From Chitinophagaceae bacterium (GTDB lineage Bacteria > Bacteroidota > Bacteroidia > Chitinophagales > Chitinophagaceae), in assembly GCA_947454155.1 (NCBI GenBank), contig CANGIT010000001.1, forward strand, positions 62,001-126,000: a DNA stretch of 64,000 bases. Direction: 5' to 3'. Under the pieces are notes generated by a model. The model did not search any database. It was not told where the DNA came from and was given only the letters and a program-made list of their open reading frames with translations. Of the stretch, positions 43,217 through 51,139 are shown one piece after another. The position numbers and the translations under genes were made by a program. Every line of letters begins with the position of its first letter. The stretch's first letter is position 1.

Positions 43217-43224
43217 CAAAAATA
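43217..43224 (-). promoter_or_regulatory. -7 promoter element for the dehydrogenase-like gene and tsaB
   Basis: Minus strand TATTTTTG, exact TAnnTTTG, 15 bases before the ATG. It lies 15 bases from the divergent ridA element, so the two promoters must overlap. Confidence 0.6.
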
Positions 43225-43239
43225 GGTTTGGGAATAGGA

Positions 43240-43247
43240 TATATTTG
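43240..43247 (+). promoter_or_regulatory. -7 promoter element for ridA and the 2-hydroxyacid dehydrogenase
   Basis: TATATTTG, exact TAnnTTTG, 18 bases before the ATG at 43266. Confidence 0.6.
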
Positions 43248-43265
43248 CATATCGATAAAATAAAA

Positions 43266-43652
43266 ATGATGGCCGAAAAAAATATCATCAGCACGATTGA
43301 CGCACCAGCCCCCATTGGTCCATATAATCAGGCGGTAAAATCCGGAAATCTTATTTTCATCTCAGGTCAGATCTCTTTGATTCCCGGCACTGAAACGCTG
43401 GTCAATGAAAGTATTGCAGCAGAAACTCATCAGGTGATGAAAAACATTGGTGCCATCCTGAAATCTGAAGGCCTTGATTTCAGCCACATCATCAAAACGA
43501 CAATTTTCCTGAGTGGTATGGAACACTTCGCAGAAGTGAACCAGGTGTATGGACAATACTTCTCCTCAGATTTTCCTGCACGCGAAACAGTCGCTGTAAA
43601 AGGACTTCCTCGCAATGTGAATGTTGAAATCAGCATGATAGCTTCACTTTAA
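43266..43652 (+). CDS. ridA: RidA family 2-iminobutanoate/2-iminopropanoate deaminase
   Basis: A 128-residue YjgF/RidA-fold protein: APIGPYNQAVKSGNLIFISGQ at the N-terminus, the catalytic Arg in DFPARETVAVKGLP and Glu in VNVEISMIASL. RidA trimers hydrolyse reactive enamine or imine intermediates released by PLP enzymes. Two ATGs (43266 and 43269) are possible. The ORF-track start at 43200 lies upstream of the promoter element and is rejected. The next gene starts 2 bases after its stop, so the two are cotranscribed. Confidence 0.94.
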   Translation: MMAEKNIISTIDAPAPIGPYNQAVKSGNLIFISGQISLIPGTETLVNESIAAETHQVMKNIGAILKSEGLDFSHIIKTTIFLSGMEHFAEVNQVYGQYFSSDFPARETVAVKGLPRNVNVEISMIASL

Positions 43653-43654
43653 TC

Positions 43655-44575
43655 ATGATCATCATTACAGCTCCAGTTCATCCTTCATTTATTGAACGAC
43701 TTCAGCAGCTTCAACTATCTTACGAATATCAACCTCAACTGGATGATGTTGGATTAGCTGCCATCATACACAACGCAACCGGGTTGGTAGTAGCTACCCA
43801 TATTCCCATAGACAAAAAATTGATCAACCAGGCCACTTCTTTACAATGGATTGCCCGATTGGGCAGTGGAATGGAACATATCGATGTCGTGTATGCTGCC
43901 GAAAAAAATATCAGATGCATCAGTAGTCCCGAAGGCAACAGTAATGCTGTGGCAGAGCATGCCGTTGGGCTCTTGCTTAATTTTCTCAGAAATATTTCCA
44001 GCAGTCAGCTCGAAGTAAAATCATTACAATGGAACCGAGAGTCCAACAGAGGATATGAAATTGGAAGCAGAACTGTTGGCGTTATTGGCTATGGAAATAC
44101 AGGAAGCAGATTTGCCCAACTGATGTCAGCATTTGGAGCTCGTGTGCTGGTATATGATAAATATAAGTCCGGATTTGGCTCTTCCACAATCATCGAAACA
44201 GATTTCAACACTTTGATGTATGAGGCTGATATTGTCAGTGTTCATCTGCCATTGAACAATGAGACTTCTAACTTTATAAACGAAGACTTCTTTTCAATAA
44301 TGAAAAAAAAAGCCCTCCTCATCAATACCTCGAGAGGAGGTATCATGAATACTTCTGCGTTAATTCAAGCTATTCAAAACGGAAGGCTTGCAGGAGCACT
44401 ACTTGATGTTTTGGAAAACGAGAAATTAGCCACACTTACAAAGGAGCAAAAGGAAAATTTCGATTTCCTTATTCAGCATCCATCCGTCATCATGACTCCT
44501 CACATAGCAGGGTATACCCATGAAGCTTTTTACAGAATGGGACAGATTATACTTGAAAAATTAGGGTTGGCTTAG
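43655..44575 (+). CDS. D-isomer-specific 2-hydroxyacid dehydrogenase (phosphoglycerate dehydrogenase-like)
   Basis: A 306-residue NAD-dependent dehydrogenase with RLGSGMEHID, Rossmann turn GVIGYGNTGSRFAQ, catalytic Arg in NTSRGGIMNTSAL, Glu in LLDVLENEKLATL and His in MTPHIAGYTHEA. It lacks the ACT and regulatory domains of long SerA enzymes. 3-phosphoglycerate oxidation for serine synthesis is the commonest role of this form, but other 2-hydroxyacids are possible. It is coupled to ridA (2-base gap). RidA protects against intermediates from amino-acid PLP enzymes, in keeping with a serine-pathway role; this is inference. Confidence 0.9.
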   Translation: MIIITAPVHPSFIERLQQLQLSYEYQPQLDDVGLAAIIHNATGLVVATHIPIDKKLINQATSLQWIARLGSGMEHIDVVYAAEKNIRCISSPEGNSNAVAEHAVGLLLNFLRNISSSQLEVKSLQWNRESNRGYEIGSRTVGVIGYGNTGSRFAQLMSAFGARVLVYDKYKSGFGSSTIIETDFNTLMYEADIVSVHLPLNNETSNFINEDFFSIMKKKALLINTSRGGIMNTSALIQAIQNGRLAGALLDVLENEKLATLTKEQKENFDFLIQHPSVIMTPHIAGYTHEAFYRMGQIILEKLGLA

Positions 44576-44595
44576 TTTTTACTTTTCCTTTTTAC

Positions 44596-44603
44596 TATAT
44601 TTG
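44596..44603 (+). promoter_or_regulatory. -7 promoter element for greA
   Basis: TATATTTG, exact TAnnTTTG. The expected transcript start (about 44609) precedes the complete leader terminator hairpin. Confidence 0.55.
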
Positions 44604-44611
44604 TCTTTACG

Positions 44612-44646
44612 CAACGCTTTAGTCATCTGAGGCGTTGTATTTTTTT
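44612..44646 (+). terminator. Intrinsic terminator in the greA leader
   Basis: CAACGCTTTAG pairs with CTGAGGCGTTG (11 bp, two G-U) across a TCAT tetraloop. TAT and a T7 run follow. It lies downstream of the greA promoter and ends 22 bases before the ATG. It could be the end of the upstream operon, an attenuator of greA, or both. Confidence 0.8.
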
Positions 44647-44668
44647 AGAGAATACTAAACGCAATTTT

Positions 44669-45142
44669 ATGGCAGAAACGAATTATGTAACGAAGGATAC
44701 TTTTCAAAAAATGCAGGAAGAATTACAGCGCATGAAAGCGGTGGATCGTCCTGCAGCCAGCAAGGCCATTGCTGAAGCCCGTGAAAAAGGTGATTTGAAA
44801 GAAAATGCAGAATATGATGCGGCAAAAGAGGCGCAAGGTATGCTGGAGGCGAAGATTAAACACTTGGAAGGCGTCATCGCAACGGCAAGGATTCTGGATG
44901 AATCGAGTATTGATTCCAGCAGAGTGAGCATTCTTACAAAAGTTACCGTTACCAATCTGGCCATCAACAAGTCCATGACGTATCAAATAGTATCTGAAAA
45001 AGAAGCCAGTTTGAAGGATGGCAAAATATCGGTTACTTCTCCCATCGGAGCTGGATTGCTGGGCAAGGTAGTGGGTGATATCGCAGAGGTGACGGTGCCT
45101 GCAGGAAAAATAAAATTCAGAATCGAAAATATCACTGTTTAG
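44669..45142 (+). CDS. greA: Transcription elongation factor GreA
   Basis: A 157-residue protein. The N-terminal coiled coil carries the acidic tip AIAEAREKGDLKENAEYDAAKEAQ, whose Asp and Glu enter the RNA polymerase secondary channel. The C-terminal FKBP-like domain has ISVTSPIGAGLLGKVVGDIAEVTVPAG. It stimulates cleavage of backtracked RNA. Length is normal. A full intrinsic terminator precedes the ATG, inviting comparison with the attenuated greA leader known in Escherichia coli. The HIT gene follows after 18 bases. Confidence 0.96.
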   Translation: MAETNYVTKDTFQKMQEELQRMKAVDRPAASKAIAEAREKGDLKENAEYDAAKEAQGMLEAKIKHLEGVIATARILDESSIDSSRVSILTKVTVTNLAINKSMTYQIVSEKEASLKDGKISVTSPIGAGLLGKVVGDIAEVTVPAGKIKFRIENITV

Positions 45143-45160
45143 CAATAAAGCTTCATTTAC

Positions 45161-45550
45161 ATGACTATCTTTTCCAAAATCATTTGTGGAGAAATTCCTT
45201 CATATAAAATTGCGGAAGATGAGCATTTCTATGCTTTTCTGGATATTTTTCCTTTGGTCAAAGGGCATGTTTTGGTGGTGCCCAAAGTGGAAACGGATAA
45301 GTTTTTTGATTTGGATCAACAATATCTTTCACAAATGCTACTGTTTGCACAGCCTATCGCCAAGGCAATTGAAGTAGCATTTCCCTGCAACCGTTGTGGC
45401 CTCAGTGTTGTAGGACTGGAAGTGCCTCATGCCCATATGCATTTAATGCCCATCAACTCCGAAGATGACCTGAATTTCACAAGGGCAAAACTCTCACTTT
45501 CCAAAGAGGAGTTGGAAGCGGTACAGCAAAAAATTCTTGCAGCGCTCTAA
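45161..45550 (+). CDS. HIT family nucleotide-binding protein
   Basis: A 129-residue histidine-triad protein: FSKIICGEIPSYKIAEDEHFYAFLDIFPLVKGHVLVVPK at the N-terminus and the active site PHAHMHLMP (HxHxH) near residue 96. HIT proteins of the HINT branch hydrolyse nucleoside phosphoramidates or adenylylated compounds. It lacks the C-terminal extension of larger members. It follows greA by 18 bases, a commonly seen pairing in Bacteroidota, and converges on ruvC with a 2-base gap. Confidence 0.94.
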   Translation: MTIFSKIICGEIPSYKIAEDEHFYAFLDIFPLVKGHVLVVPKVETDKFFDLDQQYLSQMLLFAQPIAKAIEVAFPCNRCGLSVVGLEVPHAHMHLMPINSEDDLNFTRAKLSLSKEELEAVQQKILAAL

Positions 45551-45552
45551 AA

Positions 45553-46116
45553 TTATTTTTTTAAACGTTCCGGATTTTTAGTCAGGAAATCTTTCCAGTC
45601 TTTTGATTTGGTTGCACCTGTACTCAACACCGTGCGGTTTTGAAAATGATGACATACGGCTACAGCCAATGCATCTGAAGCATCAAGGTAAGTGGGTATT
45701 TCCTTTAATTTGAATAGCTGTTTCAACATGCTGAACACTTGCTCTTTTGAAGCGTTGCCATTTCCGGTTACAGATTGTTTTACTTTTTTGGGAGCATATT
45801 CCGTTATGGGTATTTTATATTGCATGGCGGCGGCAATAGCCACACCTTGCGCTCTTCCCAGCTTCAGCATGCTTTGCACATTCTTGCCAAAAAATGGAGC
45901 TTCAATAGCAAAATCGGAAGGATGATGAATGGAGATGAGGTCGGAAACTTTTTGATGTATTTTTTCCAGCCTTTTATAGGCATCATCTTTAGCATTGAGT
46001 TTTATGACGCCCATGCTTATTAGTTTCATATCATTGCCTGTAACGGCTATGATGCCATAACCCATCACGAGGGTGCCCGGGTCGATACCTAAAATGATTT
46101 TTGATGCTTTTTGCAA
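45553..46116 (-). CDS. ruvC: Holliday junction resolvase RuvC
   Basis: About 187 residues starting at TTG (46116). The first catalytic Asp is in ILGIDPGTLVMGYGII, Glu in FAIEAPFFGKN, and the last acidic pair in YLDASDALAVAVCHH. RuvC cuts Holliday junctions symmetrically with RuvA/RuvB; ruvB is at 1.7 kb. The ORF track extends 51 residues upstream, but that part runs through an exact promoter element (46155-46162) and over the divergent neighbour's start. The shorter form is close to the usual 160-190 residues. Confidence 0.93.
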   Translation of the reverse strand: MQKASKIILGIDPGTLVMGYGIIAVTGNDMKLISMGVIKLNAKDDAYKRLEKIHQKVSDLISIHHPSDFAIEAPFFGKNVQSMLKLGRAQGVAIAAAMQYKIPITEYAPKKVKQSVTGNGNASKEQVFSMLKQLFKLKEIPTYLDASDALAVAVCHHFQNRTVLSTGATKSKDWKDFLTKNPERLKK

Positions 46117-46149
46117 GTGGGGGCTTAATTTTACCGAACAATATTCGTC

Positions 46150-47148
46150 TTGAACAAAAATATCAAAATATTCGTCAATTACTTCCTGGGGCCTTTGTTG
46201 TTTATTGCTCTTTCTTATTCTCTGTATAAACAGATTATTCATCAGCCTGATCTTCCGGCAAGATGGCATCAGATCAAAGCAAGTTGGTGGCAGCCTGCTT
46301 TTTTATGGGTGATTGTTTTGATGCTGATCAATTGGGGATTGGAAGCTGCAAAATGGCAACTGCTGGTCAAACCTTTGGAACACATCGGTTTTTTGAAAGC
46401 GTATCAATCTGTATTGGCCGGATGCAGCATCACCATGCTTACCCCTAACCGTACTGGTGAGTTTGGCGGCAGGGTGATGTTTCTGAAAACTGAAAACAGA
46501 CTGAAAGGAATCGCAGCAACAGTGTTGGGCAGTATGAGTCAGTTACTCATCACTTTGATGGCAGGTTGTTTGGGGGTATATTATTTCAGGCATCCCTTGT
46601 ATTTAAAAGGAGTTGGCATGCAGTCATGGTTTCAGCAATGGATTTTCAGTGATGGAGTAATCGCTTTGAGTATGCTTTTGATGGCCGGCTTGTTATTGTT
46701 CATCTTCAAAGGGAAATGGCTGGTTTTGCTTTCGCAGAAAATAAAAATGATGCATAAGCTGACAAGCTATATTGAGGTCATCAAAACTTATAGAAACAAA
46801 GATTTGTTAAGACTGATCACTTATTCATCATTGAGGTATTTAGTTTTTATTTTGCAATACCGGATGATATTTCAATTACTACAGGTACACATGCCCTTAT
46901 TGGAATGCATGGCATTGGTGGCTGTTTTTTATTTGATGATGGCCCTGGTGCCAACCATCGGATTCACAGAGTTACCGGTAAGGGGAGCAGCAGCAGTACT
47001 GGTTTTCGGCATCTACTCGAACAATGTTATCGGCATTCAGGCTGCAACGTTAAGCATTTGGTTCATCAATCTGGTAATACCGGCGTTTGTTGGCAGCATC
47101 TTTATTTTAGGCGTTAAATTAATGAAAGAAAAAAATGAATTGGATTAA
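46150..47148 (+). CDS. Lysylphosphatidylglycerol synthase TM-region / UPF0104-type membrane protein
   Basis: A 332-residue integral membrane protein with about seven to eight hydrophobic helices, such as FLGPLLFIALSYSLY, PAFLWVIVLMLINW and MALVAVFYLMMALVP. It contains family segments EAAKWQLLVKPL, TPNRTGEFGGRVMFL and GFTELPVRGAAAVLVFG. This is the flippase-like half of MprF without its catalytic domain; stand-alone members are of unknown function and may move lipids. The start is TTG 46150. It overlaps the next gene by 14 bases. It is divergent from ruvC. Confidence 0.82.
   Translation: MNKNIKIFVNYFLGPLLFIALSYSLYKQIIHQPDLPARWHQIKASWWQPAFLWVIVLMLINWGLEAAKWQLLVKPLEHIGFLKAYQSVLAGCSITMLTPNRTGEFGGRVMFLKTENRLKGIAATVLGSMSQLLITLMAGCLGVYYFRHPLYLKGVGMQSWFQQWIFSDGVIALSMLLMAGLLLFIFKGKWLVLLSQKIKMMHKLTSYIEVIKTYRNKDLLRLITYSSLRYLVFILQYRMIFQLLQVHMPLLECMALVAVFYLMMALVPTIGFTELPVRGAAAVLVFGIYSNNVIGIQAATLSIWFINLVIPAFVGSIFILGVKLMKEKNELD
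46155..46162 (-). promoter_or_regulatory. -7 promoter element for ruvC
   Basis: Minus strand TATTTTTG, exact TAnnTTTG, 38 bases before the TTG start. It lies inside the first codons of the divergent membrane protein gene. Confidence 0.5.
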
Positions 47149-47938
47149 AATGATTCCTTTTCTGGCCATCGGCTGGACTTTGCCTGCTCAGCCCAATGAG
47201 CAAAATGGTGAGTTTTGCGGTATCACCAATACTTCTTTCAAATCTGGCGAAACCGTCAACATGACTGTTTTTTACAGTACTATGGGTGCCTATGTTGGCG
47301 CGGGAGACGCTACTTTTACCACTACAATTGAAAGATTAAACGGCAAGCCGGTTTATCATGCCGTAGGTGTAGGTAAAACCTATTCTTTTTTCGACAACTT
47401 TTTTAAAGTGAGAGACCGTTACGAAAGTTATTTCGATACGGCAACCATGCAACCATACAAATTCATTCGTAATGTAGATGAAGGTGGTTACAAGATTTAT
47501 AACAATGTCACCTTCAACCAATCGGCCAATACTGCCATCAGCAGCAATGGCGTATTCAAAATTTCCGATTGCATGCAAGATGTGGTAAGTGCAATCTATT
47601 ATGCCAGAAACATTGACTTCAATAAATATAAGCCAGGTGATAAAATTCCTTTCGACATGTTTTTGGATGACGAGGTTCATCATCTCTATCTTAAATACAT
47701 GGGAAAGGAAAAAGTGAAGACGCGTTATGGAAAATTCAGGGCAATCAAAATCAAGCCTTTGCTGATCAAAGGAACCATATTTGAAGGCGGCGAAGGTATG
47801 AATGCCTGGATCAGCGACGACCCCAACCATCTGTTGTTGAGAGCCGAAAGTCCGATTGTAGTAGGCAGTATAAAGGTAGATATGATGGGTTATCAGAACT
47901 TGCGTTACCCGCTAACTTCATTTATGGGTTTACGCTAG
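47135..47938 (+). CDS. DUF3108 domain-containing exported protein
   Basis: A 267-residue protein with a short signal peptide (MNWIKMIPFLAIGWTLPAQ) and the DUF3108 pattern: KSGETVNMTVFYSTMGAYVGAGDATFTT, VRDRYESYFDTATMQPYKFIRNVDEGGYK and a C-terminal IVVGSIKVDMMGYQNLRYP. It is predicted to be periplasmic and mostly beta-structured. The function is unknown. The 14-base overlap with the flippase-like gene suggests the two act together, perhaps in lipid or surface-polymer handling (inference). Two bases separate its stop from a convergent MBL gene. Confidence 0.85.
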   Translation: MNWIKMIPFLAIGWTLPAQPNEQNGEFCGITNTSFKSGETVNMTVFYSTMGAYVGAGDATFTTTIERLNGKPVYHAVGVGKTYSFFDNFFKVRDRYESYFDTATMQPYKFIRNVDEGGYKIYNNVTFNQSANTAISSNGVFKISDCMQDVVSAIYYARNIDFNKYKPGDKIPFDMFLDDEVHHLYLKYMGKEKVKTRYGKFRAIKIKPLLIKGTIFEGGEGMNAWISDDPNHLLLRAESPIVVGSIKVDMMGYQNLRYPLTSFMGLR

Positions 47939-47940
47939 CA

Positions 47941-48780
47941 TCACTTCCACTCAGACAATTTGAATTTCTCTCCGGCTCTTATTCCTTTCTCTGTCATTTG
48001 TAAAGCGCAACATTCCGTCTGTGCATCATGTTCAAAAAACAGCGTATAATTATTTTCAGCCGCTTCTTTTAGAAAGGTTTTCTTTTCATTTAACGTGGTC
48101 AGCGGAAACATGTCGTAAGCCATCACATATGGAATGGGTATGTGTGCTGCGGATGGCAAGAGGTCTGCCATGTAAACAAGTGTTTTTTCTTTGTATTTGA
48201 TGTGAGGAATCATCATCGCCTCTGTGTGGCCAAACACTTCTTTCACCTGGAACCAGGAAGGTAGTTGATCACCACAATGGTCTGCAAATTTGAGCTGTCC
48301 GCTTTCCTGAATCGGAAGTATGTTTTCTTTCAGAAATGAGGCTTTTTCTCTTTCGTTGGGTGCAACCGCCCATTGCCAGTGTTTGGAATGGCTCCAATAG
48401 GTGGCCTTGGAAAAGGCCGGGATAAGCTTTTCGTTTTCACGGATGATACTGCCGCCACAATGGTCGAAATGCAGGTGCGTAAGAAATACATCAGTAATAT
48501 CGCTGCGGTCAAAACCAAGCTGCCGGAGTGATTGATCAAGGTTGTCATGGCCATGCAGGTAATAGTGGCCAAAAAATTTCTCATCTTGTTTGTTGCCGAT
48601 GCCATTGTCGATTAAAATCAGTCTGTTTCCTTCTTCTATCAGCAGGCAGCGCAATGCCCATGTACACATATTGTTTTCGTCTGCGGGATTCAGTTTATTC
48701 CAAATCGTTTTAGGTACAACACCAAACATGGCGCCGCCATCGAGTTTGAAAAGTCCGGTTTCAATGGTATGAAGATTCAT
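47941..48780 (-). CDS. MBL-fold metallohydrolase (lactonase-like)
   Basis: A 279-residue metallo-beta-lactamase-fold protein. The metal motif is LTHLHFDHCGG (HxHxDH) near residue 105, with further ligands in VFGHTEAMM, VYMADLLPSAAH and FFEHDAQ. The layout resembles N-acyl homoserine lactonases of the AiiA/AttM type and other MBL hydrolases; the substrate is unknown. It has no signal peptide. Its ATG overlaps the TGA of the upstream MFS gene (ATGA), so the two genes are translationally coupled. Confidence 0.86.
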   Translation of the reverse strand: MNLHTIETGLFKLDGGAMFGVVPKTIWNKLNPADENNMCTWALRCLLIEEGNRLILIDNGIGNKQDEKFFGHYYLHGHDNLDQSLRQLGFDRSDITDVFLTHLHFDHCGGSIIRENEKLIPAFSKATYWSHSKHWQWAVAPNEREKASFLKENILPIQESGQLKFADHCGDQLPSWFQVKEVFGHTEAMMIPHIKYKEKTLVYMADLLPSAAHIPIPYVMAYDMFPLTTLNEKKTFLKEAAENNYTLFFEHDAQTECCALQMTEKGIRAGEKFKLSEWK

Positions 48781-50075
48781 GATGATATTTTCTTTTTTTC
48801 TTTTTGTAATGCACTAAACAGTACAAAAAGTCCTATGATGAAAAATATAATAAGTGTGAGTACTGAATTTCTTTGAGAACCCGTCATCTCTGTAATAAAT
48901 CCAAAACTGAACATACCGATGACGATGGCGATTTTTTCTGTTACATCAAAAAAGCTAAAAAATGAAGTGGTGTCATGGGTTTCGGGCATGAGTTTGCTAT
49001 ATGTACTTCTGCTTAAGCTTTGAATGCCACCCATTACAAATCCCACAGCAATCGCCAAAGCATAGAAAGCATAAATATTTCCTGTGGGCAGGAGGTAACC
49101 TCCCACACAGAGTCCTATCCAAACCAGCACACAAATTATCAGTGTGTTGAAATTGCCGATTTTTTCAGAAAGCTTGGAGATGAAAAGGGCACCGGGAATG
49201 GCAATGAGCTGAATGATCAAAATGGCAATGATAAGATTGGTGGTGGGGATTTGCAATTCACTTTTTCCATAAAGTGTTGCAGCCAGCATCACGGTTTGTA
49301 CGCCCATGTTGTAAAAGAAAAACGAAATCAAAAATCGTTTCAAAACAGGCAATTGTTTTAACTGATGCCATACTTTGATCAATTCTTTGTATCCGCCTGT
49401 TATCAGGTTGACAGATTGTTTCCTTTCGACTGCCAATTTTTTTGGCAACCTGGATAAGGCCAGCTGCCCAAATGCCCACCACCAAATGCCCACCATCAAA
49501 AAAGAGATTTGTGATGCCTTGCCGGTAGTAATTCCAAACGTATCAGGCATCAGTACTAACACAAAGCATAGAATTTGAAGTATTACACTGCCAATATAGC
49601 CCATAACAAATCCTTTGGCGCTTACCCTGTCTCGATCTTCGGGGGCTGCGATTTCTGGGAGATAAGAATTGTAAAAAACGAGACTGCTCCAAAATCCAAT
49701 ACAGGCAATCAGCATACAAATCAAACCAAATATCAGATTATCGGCATCGAAAAAATACAATAATGAACAAGCAATGCTGCCCATGGTACAAAAAAAGAAA
49801 AGAAACTGTTTTTTATTGCCTTTAAAGTCTGCAATAGAAGATAATATTGGACTTAACAAGGCGACAATTACGAAAGCTACAGCCAGCGTGTAGCTATACA
49901 AAGCGGTATTGACAAACTTCCCTCCGAAAAGGCCCACTTCATTTTTTCCGTTGTGGCTGGTAACGGCTTCATAATAAGCAGGAAAAATCGTAGAAGTAAT
50001 CACCAGGTTGTAGACCGAATTGGCCCAATCGTACATGGCCCAACCATTGATGACTTTTTTAGAGGCTGTTTGCAT
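48777..50075 (-). CDS. MFS transporter, UMF1/Atg22-like
   Basis: About 432 residues from the ATG at 50075 (MQTASKKVINGWAMYDWANSVYNLVITSTIFP), whose WAMYDWANS segment marks the UMF1/Atg22 group of the major facilitator superfamily. About 12 membrane helices follow. The MFS loop GGIQSLSRSTYSKLMPE after helix 10 is typical of the group. Yeast Atg22 exports amino acids from the vacuole; the bacterial substrate is unknown. The ORF-track extension of 26 residues is discarded as unlike the family. It is coupled to the MBL hydrolase gene. Confidence 0.88.
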   Translation of the reverse strand: MQTASKKVINGWAMYDWANSVYNLVITSTIFPAYYEAVTSHNGKNEVGLFGGKFVNTALYSYTLAVAFVIVALLSPILSSIADFKGNKKQFLFFFCTMGSIACSLLYFFDADNLIFGLICMLIACIGFWSSLVFYNSYLPEIAAPEDRDRVSAKGFVMGYIGSVILQILCFVLVLMPDTFGITTGKASQISFLMVGIWWWAFGQLALSRLPKKLAVERKQSVNLITGGYKELIKVWHQLKQLPVLKRFLISFFFYNMGVQTVMLAATLYGKSELQIPTTNLIIAILIIQLIAIPGALFISKLSEKIGNFNTLIICVLVWIGLCVGGYLLPTGNIYAFYALAIAVGFVMGGIQSLSRSTYSKLMPETHDTTSFFSFFDVTEKIAIVIGMFSFGFITEMTGSQRNSVLTLIIFFIIGLFVLFSALQKEKKKISS

Positions 50076-50215
50076 AAATGTAGTATAGTGTTGAGGCTGC
50101 TTCAACTTTAAGCCATACCCAACCATAAGATGGCTACAGGTAAAAAGTAGCAAGCACTAAAATGAAATCATTGAGTGCATGAAAATACTACATCTGTTCA
50201 ATATGAGATGAAAAA

Positions 50216-51067
50216 TCAATCGAGGAGATATCCTTTATAAATCAGGAGAAGTGTAACAAGACCAGCGATTATTCTGTAATAGCCCCAAAGTTTAAAACCG
50301 TTTTTCTGGAGAAATTTGATGAAAAAACGGATAGCCAGCATGGCCAAAATAAAGGCTGCTATGTTTCCAATCACGAAAGATGTGATTGATGCAGATGATG
50401 CGGTGATGAGTTCGTATCCGTGAATCTTGTTTCCTGCAAGTGCAAGCCCTTCGCTATCTACATTCCAGTTTTTTACAAATACTGAATAAGCGGTGGCGGC
50501 AGCCATTGTGGGTACTGCCAGAAAAAAAGAAAATTCTGCAGCTAAGGCGCGGGTTAGTTTTAAACTCATCCCTCCTAAAATTGTAGAAGCACTTCGGCTA
50601 AGGCCCGGAAATAAAACTGCCAAACATTGAAAGAGTCCAATCTTGAGCGCATCTGAATTTTTAATTTTCTCATTGGTGTCAATCACATGGTCAACAAAAA
50701 TTTTATCAATGAAAAGAAACAAGACGCCACCCAGTATCATAATCACAGCAAGTACCAGAGGCTTCTCAAGAATTTTATCAATCTGGTTACCCAGCAAATA
50801 GCCTAGAATCAAAGCAGGTAAAACAGCAATGAAAAGTTTACTATAAAATGAAGGGTTTTTGATTTGAATGAATTTCTTCCAATATAAGAAGACGACAGAA
50901 AGAATTGCGCCCATCTGAACGGCGATGGTGAAAACCTTGGTGAATTTATCATTGTTGTCAATGCCTAGAAGGCCCTCTGTAATCCGCATATGAGCTGTTG
51001 AAGAGATGGGCAGAAATTCTGTAATACCTTCCACAACGCCAATGATCAGTGATTGTAAGTTGTTCAT
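50216..51067 (-). CDS. uppP: Undecaprenyl-diphosphatase UppP (BacA)
   Basis: About 283 residues with eight or so membrane helices. The catalytic N-terminal motif is VVEGITEFLPISSTAHM, and the second conserved block is FPGLSRSASTILGGM. It dephosphorylates undecaprenyl pyrophosphate at the inner membrane, recycling the carrier for peptidoglycan and O-antigen. The start is the ATG at 51067 (MNNLQSLIIG). A full intrinsic terminator ends only 10 bases before it, so expression depends on readthrough or an unseen promoter. It lies in the ftsX-DUF3098-uppP order usual for Bacteroidota. Confidence 0.95.
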   Translation of the reverse strand: MNNLQSLIIGVVEGITEFLPISSTAHMRITEGLLGIDNNDKFTKVFTIAVQMGAILSVVFLYWKKFIQIKNPSFYSKLFIAVLPALILGYLLGNQIDKILEKPLVLAVIMILGGVLFLFIDKIFVDHVIDTNEKIKNSDALKIGLFQCLAVLFPGLSRSASTILGGMSLKLTRALAAEFSFFLAVPTMAAATAYSVFVKNWNVDSEGLALAGNKIHGYELITASSASITSFVIGNIAAFILAMLAIRFFIKFLQKNGFKLWGYYRIIAGLVTLLLIYKGYLLD

Positions 51068-51077
51068 TTTATTGGAT

Positions 51078-51108
51078 AAAAAAAATGCGGAGTCGTTAAA
51101 ACTTCGCA
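51078..51108 (-). terminator. Intrinsic terminator between DUF3098 and uppP
   Basis: On the minus strand TGCGAAG and CTCCGCA form a 7-bp stem (one G-U) with a 9-base loop and an immediate T8 run. It is 31 bases after the DUF3098 stop and 10 bases before the uppP ATG. Confidence 0.78.
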
Positions 51109-51139
51109 TCATATATTCATTAAATTGATTTTTTTAATA

